64,000 bases of DNA. Origin: Micromonospora lupini (GTDB lineage: Bacteria; Actinomycetota; Actinomycetes; Mycobacteriales; Micromonosporaceae). Position 1 is the stretch's first letter. Every line of letters begins with the position of its first letter. Below the pieces are notes generated by a model that was not told the DNA's origin, searched no databases, and saw only the letters and a list, made by a program, of their open reading frames with translations. Positions 7,646 through 15,615 of this stretch are shown piece by piece. The stretch spans positions 2,547,001 through 2,611,000 of the forward strand of contig NZ_JAPENL010000002.1 of assembly GCF_026342015.1 (NCBI RefSeq). The letters are read 5' to 3'. The position numbers and the translations under genes are program-made.

Positions 7646-10600
7646 GTGACAAGTGCATCCGATCAGTACGACGAGCTCCTCGCCAGTTACCTGGACGACG
7701 ACCGGATCACGCTCTACGAGTACCTGGCCGCGCTGGACTTCTCGCTCCGTTTCACGATGCTGTGCACGGCCGCCGCCATGTACGACAGGGATCCGCAGCA
7801 GGTGAACATCGGACGGGCCCCAGGGTTCGGCGGTTATCTGGCCTATCTGAGGACTGCTCGATCGATGCTCGGCAGCACGTCCGGCACCCAGCACGCGCAC
7901 GTGATCGAGTTGGTCCAGCAGACGTTGAATGTCGTACGCGCGTACCGCAGCGGCAGCCCCGAGTTCGCCACCCTGGAGAAGCTGCGCAACCACGCGAACC
8001 ACGGGGGACCCATACCGGCCGGGCCGGCCAGGGACGAGCTGGCCAAACAGGTCCAGGAAGCGCTGTCCGGGATCACCGCCGCCGTCCACGATTTTCTCGA
8101 TGGCGCATCGGTCGACCTGACGGCAGGGGCGACCGACCAGTCGTTCCGTCGGCCCACGCTCCGGTGGCCCAACCGGTCGTTGGCGCTCTGGCCGTTCATC
8201 TGCGCCGACGACCTTGACCGTTGGTGTCTGTACGCGCAGTACACGTCCCAGCAACCCGTGTACATCCGCCCCGGGCGCAGTGACGTGCGGGTGCCGGGCA
8301 GGGACGGGGATCTCGTCGCTGCCCTGAACGATGCGCGGACGGCCCGGCCGGAGGACGCCGAGTTCGCCGTGTTCGTGGAGGGCTTGCGGACCGACCTCGC
8401 CGGTTTTCGGGACCCCGACTACGAGCTGCATCACTACGAGGCAGGGGGCGTGGTCACCTTCTTCTGGATGCAGAGGCGGGAGGCCGGCGCCGAGGAGCGC
8501 GTCGACAGCTTCCGGATCGGTCCTGGCGAGGAACGGCAGTGGCTGGCGGAGGGCAACAGATGGCTCCGCTACGCGTCGTTCCTGCGACACATCACCAACT
8601 GGCCGATAGTGGCCAGGCGCGTCCGCCAGTACCTGCAGGGGCTCGAGCTGCAGATGCTCAACGAGGAGCAGACGCTGCTCGGCTGGTCTCGGCCAACCAA
8701 CCTGCAGATCGAGCCGACCGTCCAGATGACCGACCTCGGCGGGTCGCAGCGCGTCGGCAACCCGATGCCGTTCACGGACCTCATGCGCGACATCGACCGT
8801 CGACTGGAGATCCGGGGACCCCAGACCCAGGTGTACTTCGTCGCAGGTGAGGCCGGGATCGGCAAGACGCGGGCACTCCTCAAGACCACTCTGAACCGTG
8901 CGCGAACTGTCGAGGAAGAGACGGACGATCTCCACACGACCGATCAGGCGCCACTGTTCCTGTACGTCCGCTCGACCGGGCTCGACGACCTGCAGAAGGC
9001 GATCGGATCCGCAGTGGTCGACGTGCCAAACGTCAACGACGACGCGGTGCGGACGCTGTGCCGTAACGGGCTGATGGCCGTGTTCATCGACGGTTTCGAC
9101 GAGTTGCGGGGTGGCGTCGGCTACGGGGACGCGCTCAGCTCGCTGCGCACCTGGATCGCTGACCTCGGCGGCCGCGGCGTCATCGTGGTGTCCGCCCGCT
9201 CCTCCTACTACCTCAGCCAGTACCGCTCCGACCTGCAGAACAACGCCCAGAACATCGATCTCTCGGTGGCCCACCGGGTGGCGTTGGTGCACAGGTGGAC
9301 CGACGACCAACTGCACGATTTCCTTGAGCAGTGTGGCGTCGATCCACAGGCGCTGGACGAGATACCGGCCGAGGACCGCGACCTGCTGCGGCTGCCGTTC
9401 TTCGCCAAGGTCTACGTCGAGGCGTACCGGCCGCAGGCCGCACCGGCCGCCCACCCGGGCAAGCGAATCAGCGACGAGTTGCCCGACCTCGTCCTCGACC
9501 AGTACATCAGCCGTGAGGCAATGAAGCTGACTGTCGGCGCGGACCAGCCGCCGTTGATATCCGTCGACGAGCTGCGGAACCTGTTCCAGGTCGTCGCCGA
9601 GCTGATGGCCGTCGAGCACGAGCGGTTGGTGACAGTTGCCGAGCTGGAGCTGGCAGCGACAGTTGCCATCGACAACGAGGACCTCGACCAGCGGCGCGGA
9701 CTGCGGCGCCGGTTGACCGCGCTGTGCGGCATGGCTGTCACCACGGCCGGCAACGAGCGACGCTTCGCCTTCTCCCACGAGCTGTTCTACGACTACTTCC
9801 TCGCGGACGCCATGCTCGCCTCGATGACCGACGGCAAGATCCGGCAGGTGGTGGGCGCTCTCGGCCTCTCCGAGTGGCGGACCGCGACAGTCAAGCGGAT
9901 CGTCCGCCGCGCGTCGGACGCGACGTTGGAAGTCCTCCGAGCCGCCAACGGCCAGGCCGGGATGCTCAGTGAGCAGCGAGGCGTCGCGTTCCGGGCCAAC
10001 GTCGGCGCCCTCTGGAGCGCCCTCGTCGAACAGTCGGGCCGGCTGGGTAACGAGACGATCCAGGACGCCACGTTCGAATCGCTCGATCTGGTCGGGACGA
10101 ACTGTCAGTTCGTCCGTTTCCAGGGCTGTCAGTTCCAGAAGTTGTCGATGCCACCGGCCTCCACCTGGGAGATCAGCCTGAAGGACTGCGAGGTGGACAC
10201 CCTTGAGGTTCGCACCCGCAGCGCGGACCTCAGCGGCATGCGAGATGTCGTGGCGTCGACCTTCGCCCAGATCGTGACGGCCGGCGTGCTCAGCGACATT
10301 CCGCGCGAGGTGTCCGCGGCGCTCCGGCTGCTCGGCGTCGACCTGCCGAGCCAACCGGAGAAGGGCGAGCCAAGCGTCATGGCCGAGGCGGCGTCCTACT
10401 ACCTCGGCAAGATCGTGGATCGCGGTGACACGCTCGTCGTGGAGCGGGATCACACGGTCGCGGACGGCCATGCGCCATGGACGAGGAAGTACGGGTTGTG
10501 GCCGGAGTTCGTCAAGCTCCTCGATCGATCGGGTGCCGCCACCCTCGCGCAGATCCAGGCCGGCGGTCAGCGCAAGTTCCGGGTGCGGTTCCAGACGCTT

Positions 10601-10672
10601 CCGATCGCGCTCCTGCAGCGTGACACCGAGTTGGAGCCGGTGGCGAGGTTCTGGGAAATGGCCGAGGCGTAG
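7646..10672 (+). CDS. HEPN-like/NACHT STAND NTPase
   Basis: A 1008-residue protein, taking the GTG at 7646 as start. The N-terminal 160 residues are helical and contain LEKLRNHANHGG. This gives R114-N-x3-H119, the R-N-x-x-x-H pattern of HEPN ribonucleases. A divergent region follows, then a NACHT-type NTPase with Walker A GEAGIGKT at 401-408, Walker B VFIDGFDEL at 479-487, and a sensor-like strand VIVVSARSSYYL. After the helical C-terminal part, a short beta-helix-like stretch (ATFESLDLVGTNCQF) resembles pentapeptide repeats. Bacterial NACHT proteins are known single-gene phage defences in which the sensor C-terminus triggers an N-terminal effector; an RNase effector is inferred here. It is a monocistronic gene between divergent and tandem unrelated neighbours. 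Confidence 0.8.
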   Translation: MTSASDQYDELLASYLDDDRITLYEYLAALDFSLRFTMLCTAAAMYDRDPQQVNIGRAPGFGGYLAYLRTARSMLGSTSGTQHAHVIELVQQTLNVVRAYRSGSPEFATLEKLRNHANHGGPIPAGPARDELAKQVQEALSGITAAVHDFLDGASVDLTAGATDQSFRRPTLRWPNRSLALWPFICADDLDRWCLYAQYTSQQPVYIRPGRSDVRVPGRDGDLVAALNDARTARPEDAEFAVFVEGLRTDLAGFRDPDYELHHYEAGGVVTFFWMQRREAGAEERVDSFRIGPGEERQWLAEGNRWLRYASFLRHITNWPIVARRVRQYLQGLELQMLNEEQTLLGWSRPTNLQIEPTVQMTDLGGSQRVGNPMPFTDLMRDIDRRLEIRGPQTQVYFVAGEAGIGKTRALLKTTLNRARTVEEETDDLHTTDQAPLFLYVRSTGLDDLQKAIGSAVVDVPNVNDDAVRTLCRNGLMAVFIDGFDELRGGVGYGDALSSLRTWIADLGGRGVIVVSARSSYYLSQYRSDLQNNAQNIDLSVAHRVALVHRWTDDQLHDFLEQCGVDPQALDEIPAEDRDLLRLPFFAKVYVEAYRPQAAPAAHPGKRISDELPDLVLDQYISREAMKLTVGADQPPLISVDELRNLFQVVAELMAVEHERLVTVAELELAATVAIDNEDLDQRRGLRRRLTALCGMAVTTAGNERRFAFSHELFYDYFLADAMLASMTDGKIRQVVGALGLSEWRTATVKRIVRRASDATLEVLRAANGQAGMLSEQRGVAFRANVGALWSALVEQSGRLGNETIQDATFESLDLVGTNCQFVRFQGCQFQKLSMPPASTWEISLKDCEVDTLEVRTRSADLSGMRDVVASTFAQIVTAGVLSDIPREVSAALRLLGVDLPSQPEKGEPSVMAEAASYYLGKIVDRGDTLVVERDHTVADGHAPWTRKYGLWPEFVKLLDRSGAATLAQIQAGGQRKFRVRFQTLPIALLQRDTELEPVARFWEMAEA

Positions 10673-10729
10673 GCCATGGCACCGGCGTAGAGGTAGACCA
10701 GATCAACCCAACGAATCTACACTCTTCTC

Positions 10730-10743
10730 TGTTAGCGCTCACA
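10730..10743. promoter_or_regulatory. LacI-family-type operator
   Basis: tgttagcgctcaca is an almost perfect palindrome centred on agcgct. It resembles the operators of LacI/CebR-type sugar regulators that precede carbohydrate-active genes in related actinomycetes. It lies 187 bases upstream of the SGNH esterase start. Confidence 0.5.
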
Positions 10744-10929
10744 CTCGTCCCAGTGCTGAGGCAGTAACGCCATGCCGATGTGACGATCGGCGTACGCCGG
10801 GGAAACCCCCGGCAGCCGGCGGCTGCTCGGTCCGGCCGGCCCCGCTCCCAGACGGTCGCCGGCTGCCCGTGGTGGCCCCACCGGCCGGCCCATGCCCTCG
10901 GCCAGCTCGACCAACCAGGGGAGAAAGCT

Positions 10930-12042
10930 ATGCGCACGAGGGCACGATGGCTCGCGACGCTCGCCGCGATCGGCGTCGTCATCGCCGGAGTGGTGACACC
11001 CACCGGGCCGGCCAACGCGGAATCCAACGGCGGGGTCCGGGTGATGCCGCTCGGCGACTCCATCACCGAGGGCACACAGGTGCCCGGCGGGTACCGGATC
11101 GGACTCTGGCAGCGTCTCGCCACCAACAGGTACACGGTGGACTTGGTCGGATCGCAGTTCAACGGGCCGGCCAGCCTTGGTGACCACGACCACCAGGGGC
11201 ATCCCGGCTGGCGCATCGACCAGATCGACGCGAACATCGTCGGCTGGCTGAACACCCAACGACCGCAGACCGTCCTGCTGCACATCGGCACCAACGACAT
11301 CCTGCAGAACTACAACGTGAGCACCGCCCCGAACCGCCTCTCCACGCTGATCGACAAGATCACCGCCACCGTGCCCACCGCCGAGGTGTTCGTAGCCCAG
11401 ATCATCCCGATCTCCAACAGCGGCCAGGACGCTGCCGCTCGCACCTTCAACGCGGCGATCCCCGGCATCGTGCAGAGCAAGGTCAACGCCGGCAAGCGGG
11501 TGCACGTGGTCGACATGCACAGCGCCCTCACCACCGCCGACCTGATCGACGGCGTCCACCCCACCGCCGGCGGCTACGACAAGATGGCAGCCCGCTGGTA
11601 CAGCGCGTTGCAGTCGGTGCCCGGAAGCATCGGCAACCCGGGCAGCGGCGGCGGACAGACCACCACGATCGTGGGCACCCTGTCCGGCAGGTGCGTCGAC
11701 GTCCCCGGCAACTCCACCACCAACGGCGTCCAGGTAGCGCTGTGGGACTGCCACGGCGGCACCAACCAGCAGTGGACCTACACGTCCAGCAAGACGCTCA
11801 CCGTCTACGGCAACAAGTGCCTCGACGCCGCCGGCTACGGCACCACCCCGGGCACCCAGGTCACCATCTACGACTGCCACGGCGGGACGAACCAGCAGTG
11901 GAACGTCAACGCGAACGGCACCATCACCGGAGTGCAGTCCGGCCTCTGCCTCGACCCGTACAACCAGGGCACCGGCAACGGCACGAAGCTCGTCCTCTGG
12001 ACCTGCACCGGCCAGGCCAACCAGCAGTGGAGCCGCAGATGA
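10930..12042 (+). CDS. Secreted SGNH esterase with ricin-B lectin module
   Basis: A 370-residue secreted enzyme. The signal peptide ends near residue 33 (TGPANA). The SGNH/GDSL hydrolase domain covers about 35-235, with the block I serine in MPLGDSITEG (Ser44), block III GTND, and block V DGVHPT (Asp207, His210). Sequence and layout suit a CE3-like carbohydrate acetyl esterase. A Gly-rich linker (NPGSGGGQTT) leads to a C-terminal ricin-B/CBM13 beta-trefoil with repeated CxDxxG..NGxxVxLWDC..NQQW units. The ribosome site aggggagaaag precedes the ATG at 10930. Its stop codon overlaps the start of the next secreted hydrolase, so the two are probably co-translated. Confidence 0.92.
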   Translation: MRTRARWLATLAAIGVVIAGVVTPTGPANAESNGGVRVMPLGDSITEGTQVPGGYRIGLWQRLATNRYTVDLVGSQFNGPASLGDHDHQGHPGWRIDQIDANIVGWLNTQRPQTVLLHIGTNDILQNYNVSTAPNRLSTLIDKITATVPTAEVFVAQIIPISNSGQDAAARTFNAAIPGIVQSKVNAGKRVHVVDMHSALTTADLIDGVHPTAGGYDKMAARWYSALQSVPGSIGNPGSGGGQTTTIVGTLSGRCVDVPGNSTTNGVQVALWDCHGGTNQQWTYTSSKTLTVYGNKCLDAAGYGTTPGTQVTIYDCHGGTNQQWNVNANGTITGVQSGLCLDPYNQGTGNGTKLVLWTCTGQANQQWSRR

Positions 12043-13292
12043 GGCAGCCCACACGATGGCTGGCGACCGCGCTCGCGGTGGTCGCCGGCCTGGCGATGGC
12101 GACAACGACACGCGACGCGGCCGCCGCCGACAGCCCGTACCAACGGGGTCCGGATCCGACCCCGGCCAGCGTCGCCGCCACCCGCGGCCCGTTCGCCACG
12201 ACGCAGGCGACAGTGCCCGCGGGCAACGGCTTCAACGGCGGGTACGTCTACTACCCGACCGACACCAGCCAGGGCACCTGGGGTGCGGTGGCGATCGTCC
12301 CCGGCTACTCCGCCCTGTTCGCCAACGAGGAAGCCTGGATGGGCCCCTGGCTGGCGTCCTTCGGGTTCGTGGTGATCGGCATCGAGACCAACAGCCGCAC
12401 CGACGGCGCCGACGCCCGCGCCACCCAGCTGCTCGCCGCACTTGACTACCTCACCCGAACCAGCCCGATCCGCGACCGCGTCGATGCCAACCGGCTGGGC
12501 GTCATGGGCCACTCGGCGGGCGGCGCCGGAACCCTCCTGGCCGCCCTCCGTCGGCCGACCCTGAAGACGGCGGTCGGCCTCGCACCAGGCACTCCCGGCA
12601 ACAACCTGAACATGTCCACCACCCAGGTCCCCACCATGCTCCTGTCGGGACAGAACGACGGCACTGTCACGCCCACCTACGTGCAGGGCATCTACAACAC
12701 GCTCCCCGCAGGCGTGGAACATGCCTGGGCGGAGCTGGCCGGCAACGACCACCTCTCGTTCACCAGGTCGAACCCCACCGAGATGCGACTCCTGATCCCC
12801 TGGCTCAAGACGTTCCTGGACAACGACACCCGCTACACCCAGTTCCTCTGCCCCCTGGCGAACAGCACCGGCGTCTCGCGGTACAACGCCACCTGCCCCC
12901 TGGTGCCACCGGACGGGCCGACGTCACCACCCACGACCACCCCGCCCACGTCCGCCCCGCCCACCACTAGTGCGCCGACCACGCCGCCACCCTCCGGCGC
13001 TACCTGCACCGCGACGTACCGCACCGTCAACTCGTGGTCCGGCGGCTTCCAGGGTGAGGTCACCGTGACCGCCGGTGCTGCCGCCCTCAACGGGTGGACC
13101 GTCAGGTGGGAGTCGAACAACGGCCAGAGCATCAGCCAGGTCTGGAACGGCACCCTGAGCACCAGCGGGTCGACCGCGACGGTCCGCAACGTCTCCTACA
13201 ACGGCTCGCTGGCCGCCGGGGCCACGACGACCTTCGGCTTCCTCAGCTCGGGGACGCCAGCGGCCACGTCACCAACCTGCGCAAGCCCGTAA
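12039..13292 (+). CDS. Secreted cutinase/PET-hydrolase-like polyesterase with CBM2
   Basis: A 417-residue secreted hydrolase. The signal peptide ends near residue 30 (RDAAAA). Residues 31-290 align with actinobacterial cutinases of the Thermobifida type: start SPYQRGPDPT, nucleophile Ser159 in GHSAGG, Asp207 in GQNDGTV, His238 in GNDHLSF, and the end motif NDTRYTQFLCP. Two substrate-cleft positions differ from characterised PET hydrolases: the residue after the nucleophile is Ala instead of Met, and the Trp of the TPW motif is replaced (LAPGTPG). A Pro/Thr linker (about 293-320) joins a C-terminal CBM2 cellulose-binding domain. The substrate could be cutin, suberin or acylated plant polymers; synthetic polyester activity is untested. 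The start overlaps the upstream stop codon. Confidence 0.9.
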   Translation: MRQPTRWLATALAVVAGLAMATTTRDAAAADSPYQRGPDPTPASVAATRGPFATTQATVPAGNGFNGGYVYYPTDTSQGTWGAVAIVPGYSALFANEEAWMGPWLASFGFVVIGIETNSRTDGADARATQLLAALDYLTRTSPIRDRVDANRLGVMGHSAGGAGTLLAALRRPTLKTAVGLAPGTPGNNLNMSTTQVPTMLLSGQNDGTVTPTYVQGIYNTLPAGVEHAWAELAGNDHLSFTRSNPTEMRLLIPWLKTFLDNDTRYTQFLCPLANSTGVSRYNATCPLVPPDGPTSPPTTTPPTSAPPTTSAPTTPPPSGATCTATYRTVNSWSGGFQGEVTVTAGAAALNGWTVRWESNNGQSISQVWNGTLSTSGSTATVRNVSYNGSLAAGATTTFGFLSSGTPAATSPTCASP

Positions 13293-13750
13293 CCAGCCGT
13301 AGGTCAGAAAACCAGCCGAGCGCTCCCGGGCGCCTCCGTCCGCGTTTGTAGATCGTCGGCCCGACCCGGTGTCGGCGCGAAGCCGTAGTCGGAGAAGGCG
13401 GGGGCGTCGCGTTAGCCGTGCGGCGCGGGGGAAGCGGCGCGCCCGAGCGATCCTGTCGTTGTGAGTGGTATACCTGTGAGTCATATCTATGACTCACAGG
13501 TATACCGCCCATTGACGTGACGGCGTTCCGACGACTGTTGCGCCGCCTCATCTGGCCGGGAGCGGAGCCACCGGTAGATCGCCGTGTCATCGGTCAGCGT
13601 CACGTGACCTAGCGTCGAGGCTCGTCGACGTACTCGTCCAGGGAAACCGTCGTCAACACATTGCGAGGACGGCGCCTGAGCGGACAGGGCCACGCGGCGG
13701 TCGTCGGAGCGGTTGCCCAGACGTCGGCGGGAGGTTCTTCAATGTGTGGC
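13293..13750. other. Gene-poor region bordering the restriction-modification island
   Basis: No convincing gene. Two short minus-strand frames (13487-13693 and 13609-13800) show no recognisable domain and could be decayed remnants. The region holds a perfect 40-base inverted repeat at 13467-13506 and marks the change from very GC-rich to clearly AT-richer sequence. Confidence 0.6.
13467..13506. repeat. Perfect 19-bp inverted repeat with 2-base spacer
   Basis: ggtatacctgtgagtcata at 13467-13485 and its exact complement at 13488-13506 flank the dinucleotide tc. The outer eight bases (ggtatacc) are themselves palindromic. It could be a strong operator, a recombination site or a terminator; no T-tract follows on either strand. 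Confidence 0.9.
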
Positions 13751-14908
13751 CTAAAGCTCGTCAATCCAAGCGTCGAGACTAGAGAGTCTTCCTGTCTCAA
13801 TATGTCGATTCATGCGAAGGTTGCCGGCGGCGCGTTTCCCGGGCTGGGGCATGAATGCGTTCTGCGCAACCTGAGGGCCTTTCGGGTTGACGTGGACGAC
13901 CGTATTGAATAATGGTTTTCCGTGGCGTTGCACTTCACAAGCGGCGGCAAGTCGGGCCGGATCGAATTCATTTGTGACTAGAATATAATCGAAGCCGTGC
14001 TTCGATCTGTCAAGCTCGCTGTAATCCTGGAAGTCGCTGACGAACTGTTCTTCGCGATCACTCCGCACGCTCCATTTGCATGAAATCATCTTCCGCCTTC
14101 CCGATGCGCGGTGAACGAGTGCCAAATCGACCTGTCGGGTCTTGCTCCCGTTCATTGCCGGTCGGAACCCCGGAAGGCTGTCCAGATTGGGTCGGACATG
14201 AATATCGTACTCATGGACGACTGTGGGACTCAGCCGAAGAATCTTGGTAACTGTGTCTTCGAAACCCTCGCCTAAGAGGTTCTTGCGCTTATTCTCAAGT
14301 CGCAGATGAGCTTGTATCTCTTCAGTGAGGCTCCTCAACGCTGCTCGCGATGGCCTCTGCGATAGGTATGGCTCTAGCAGTTGAGTGACTATCGACTCCA
14401 AGGCCGAGTCTTCACCTGGTTCTGGAAGGCGAAGGCCTCCATATGGTCGTCGCTGGGAAGCTGCTGCCGACCTCATCTGTGCCCGCTTCAGGAGCGTCGC
14501 ATTCGCGAGGTCTGAGGTTACACTCCGGAACATGTAATCAATGTGTTCATCGAGTCCGTCGGGCTCTACCCCCATTTCCTCGGCAATCCACACATGGAAT
14601 GCAAGACTTCTTGAATACCATGGCCGACCCGGCTGGCACTTATCGCTTTCGTAGCAGTGGGCTAGGCCGGTAGTTCGGTCAATCCAAAGCAATAGCCGAT
14701 AGACGTGCATCCAGGCGGATCCTGGCTCGACCCTGCCGGTGCTACTGAAATATTCGTTGAGTAGCCGTATCCGGTTTTGCTCGCCGAAAACGAATCGCGC
14801 CTCAGTCTGAACTTGCTCCGATCCGTCGGTGGGCGGCATTGGAAAGAGCACTTGATCGCGGTCCATCCAGGCGAGACTACTAGAGACAGCCTCACGTGTG
14901 GGACCCAT
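13751..14908 (-). CDS. Probable type II restriction endonuclease, PD-(D/E)XK fold
   Basis: A 385-residue protein. The C-terminal half contains a nuclease-like core: Glu in GEGFEDTVTKIL (near 220), Asp261 in RQVDLALVHR, and Ser276-Cys-Lys278 in ISCKWSVR, followed by acidic residues (SDREEQF). In the Cfr10I/Bse634I/NgoMIV/BsaWI group, which cuts around CCGG, the second acidic residue of the PD-(D/E)XK motif is replaced by Ser in S-x-K and supplied from a helix. The pattern here fits that group. The same-strand C5 cytosine methyltransferase upstream supports a restriction-modification pair. Its base composition is visibly more AT-rich than that of its neighbours. The ATG at 14908 directly abuts a hairpin that could limit translation. 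Confidence 0.7.
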   Translation of the reverse strand: MGPTREAVSSSLAWMDRDQVLFPMPPTDGSEQVQTEARFVFGEQNRIRLLNEYFSSTGRVEPGSAWMHVYRLLLWIDRTTGLAHCYESDKCQPGRPWYSRSLAFHVWIAEEMGVEPDGLDEHIDYMFRSVTSDLANATLLKRAQMRSAAASQRRPYGGLRLPEPGEDSALESIVTQLLEPYLSQRPSRAALRSLTEEIQAHLRLENKRKNLLGEGFEDTVTKILRLSPTVVHEYDIHVRPNLDSLPGFRPAMNGSKTRQVDLALVHRASGRRKMISCKWSVRSDREEQFVSDFQDYSELDRSKHGFDYILVTNEFDPARLAAACEVQRHGKPLFNTVVHVNPKGPQVAQNAFMPQPGKRAAGNLRMNRHIETGRLSSLDAWIDEL

Positions 14909-14909
14909 G

Positions 14910-14939
14910 AGATCGCATCGATAAAAATGCGATCTTTTT
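14910..14939. promoter_or_regulatory. Hairpin at the restriction endonuclease start
   Basis: agatcgcat (14910-14918) and atgcgatct (14927-14935) form a 9-bp stem with loop cgataaaa. On the + strand a T5 run (14935-14939) follows, so it looks like an intrinsic terminator. On the - strand the stem lies one base before the endonuclease start codon and could hide its ribosome site. Confidence 0.7.
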
Positions 14940-15615
14940 GTGGTTTGTGGCTTTTATTCAGTTTGTTTTAGAAGCCCCCATTCAACCATTCTTCCGCCCT
15001 TGTTAGGGTCGAAGTGGCCTCGACCTGTCAAGCTTCGTAGGTGATGTGTGTAGGACTGATGGGTGTGGTCCCTGGGGAGAGGGCTTGGGGAGCCGAGCCC
15101 AGAGTCTGCCTAAGGTGCATGCCCTGCCGCCGACGCTTGCCGGGGAGGTGCAGCGTGTAGTCCTCGACTCGGTCGGAGTCGCTCGCGGGCGCACGCCGAA
15201 TGATCGCCGAGCAGTTCTCTCGGGCATTCGGCCAACATGGCGAGTAGTCCGAGGCCCTATTGATTTATCGCCAGGAAGTCGCGCATGCTGACGGCAGGGT
15301 CTGAGGCAAAGTTATGCGCTGCATCAGCGTTGTCGAGATGGGCGAGGGTGGAAGTCGCCTGCCAGCCGGGTCGCGAGGTGACCAGCGACCTGCCGCTGGA
15401 CACCGATTAGGCCAGCCAGAGTGGAGCCATCTAGGCTGCACCATTGCGGATGGGCGGGATGGCCACCCGCCCAGGACTATATGTTAGTCAGCTTCGTCTG
15501 AAGCAAGCTCCGAGATTGGAATGTGGCAAATCACGAGATGAGTGGGCATAGAAGGATATTGGTTATCACCCAACTAAGGAACACTTCTGCGACAGGGGTC
15601 CTGTGGCGAGGCTAT
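14940..15615. other. Gene-free stretch between endonuclease and methyltransferase
   Basis: About 680 bases with no supported gene. Frames at 15003-15227 (-) and 15046-15291 (+) overlap each other and show no known motif; I looked for a Vsr-type nuclease or controller protein and found none. A decayed gene is possible. Confidence 0.6.

Noticed and set aside
7031..10471. 1146-codon minus-strand open frame opposite the NACHT gene
   Set aside because: It has no domain and mirrors third-position GC bias of the sense gene; only its low end coincides with the real VOC gene frame.
13487..13800. Possible integrase remnant at the island border
   Set aside because: Two short minus-strand frames lack any Tyr- or Ser-recombinase motif.
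15003..15291. Vsr-type nuclease or controller protein between endonuclease and methyltransferase
   Set aside because: All frames were read; none shows the Vsr Asp-Thr-x-Pro-Glu motif or a helix-turn-helix.
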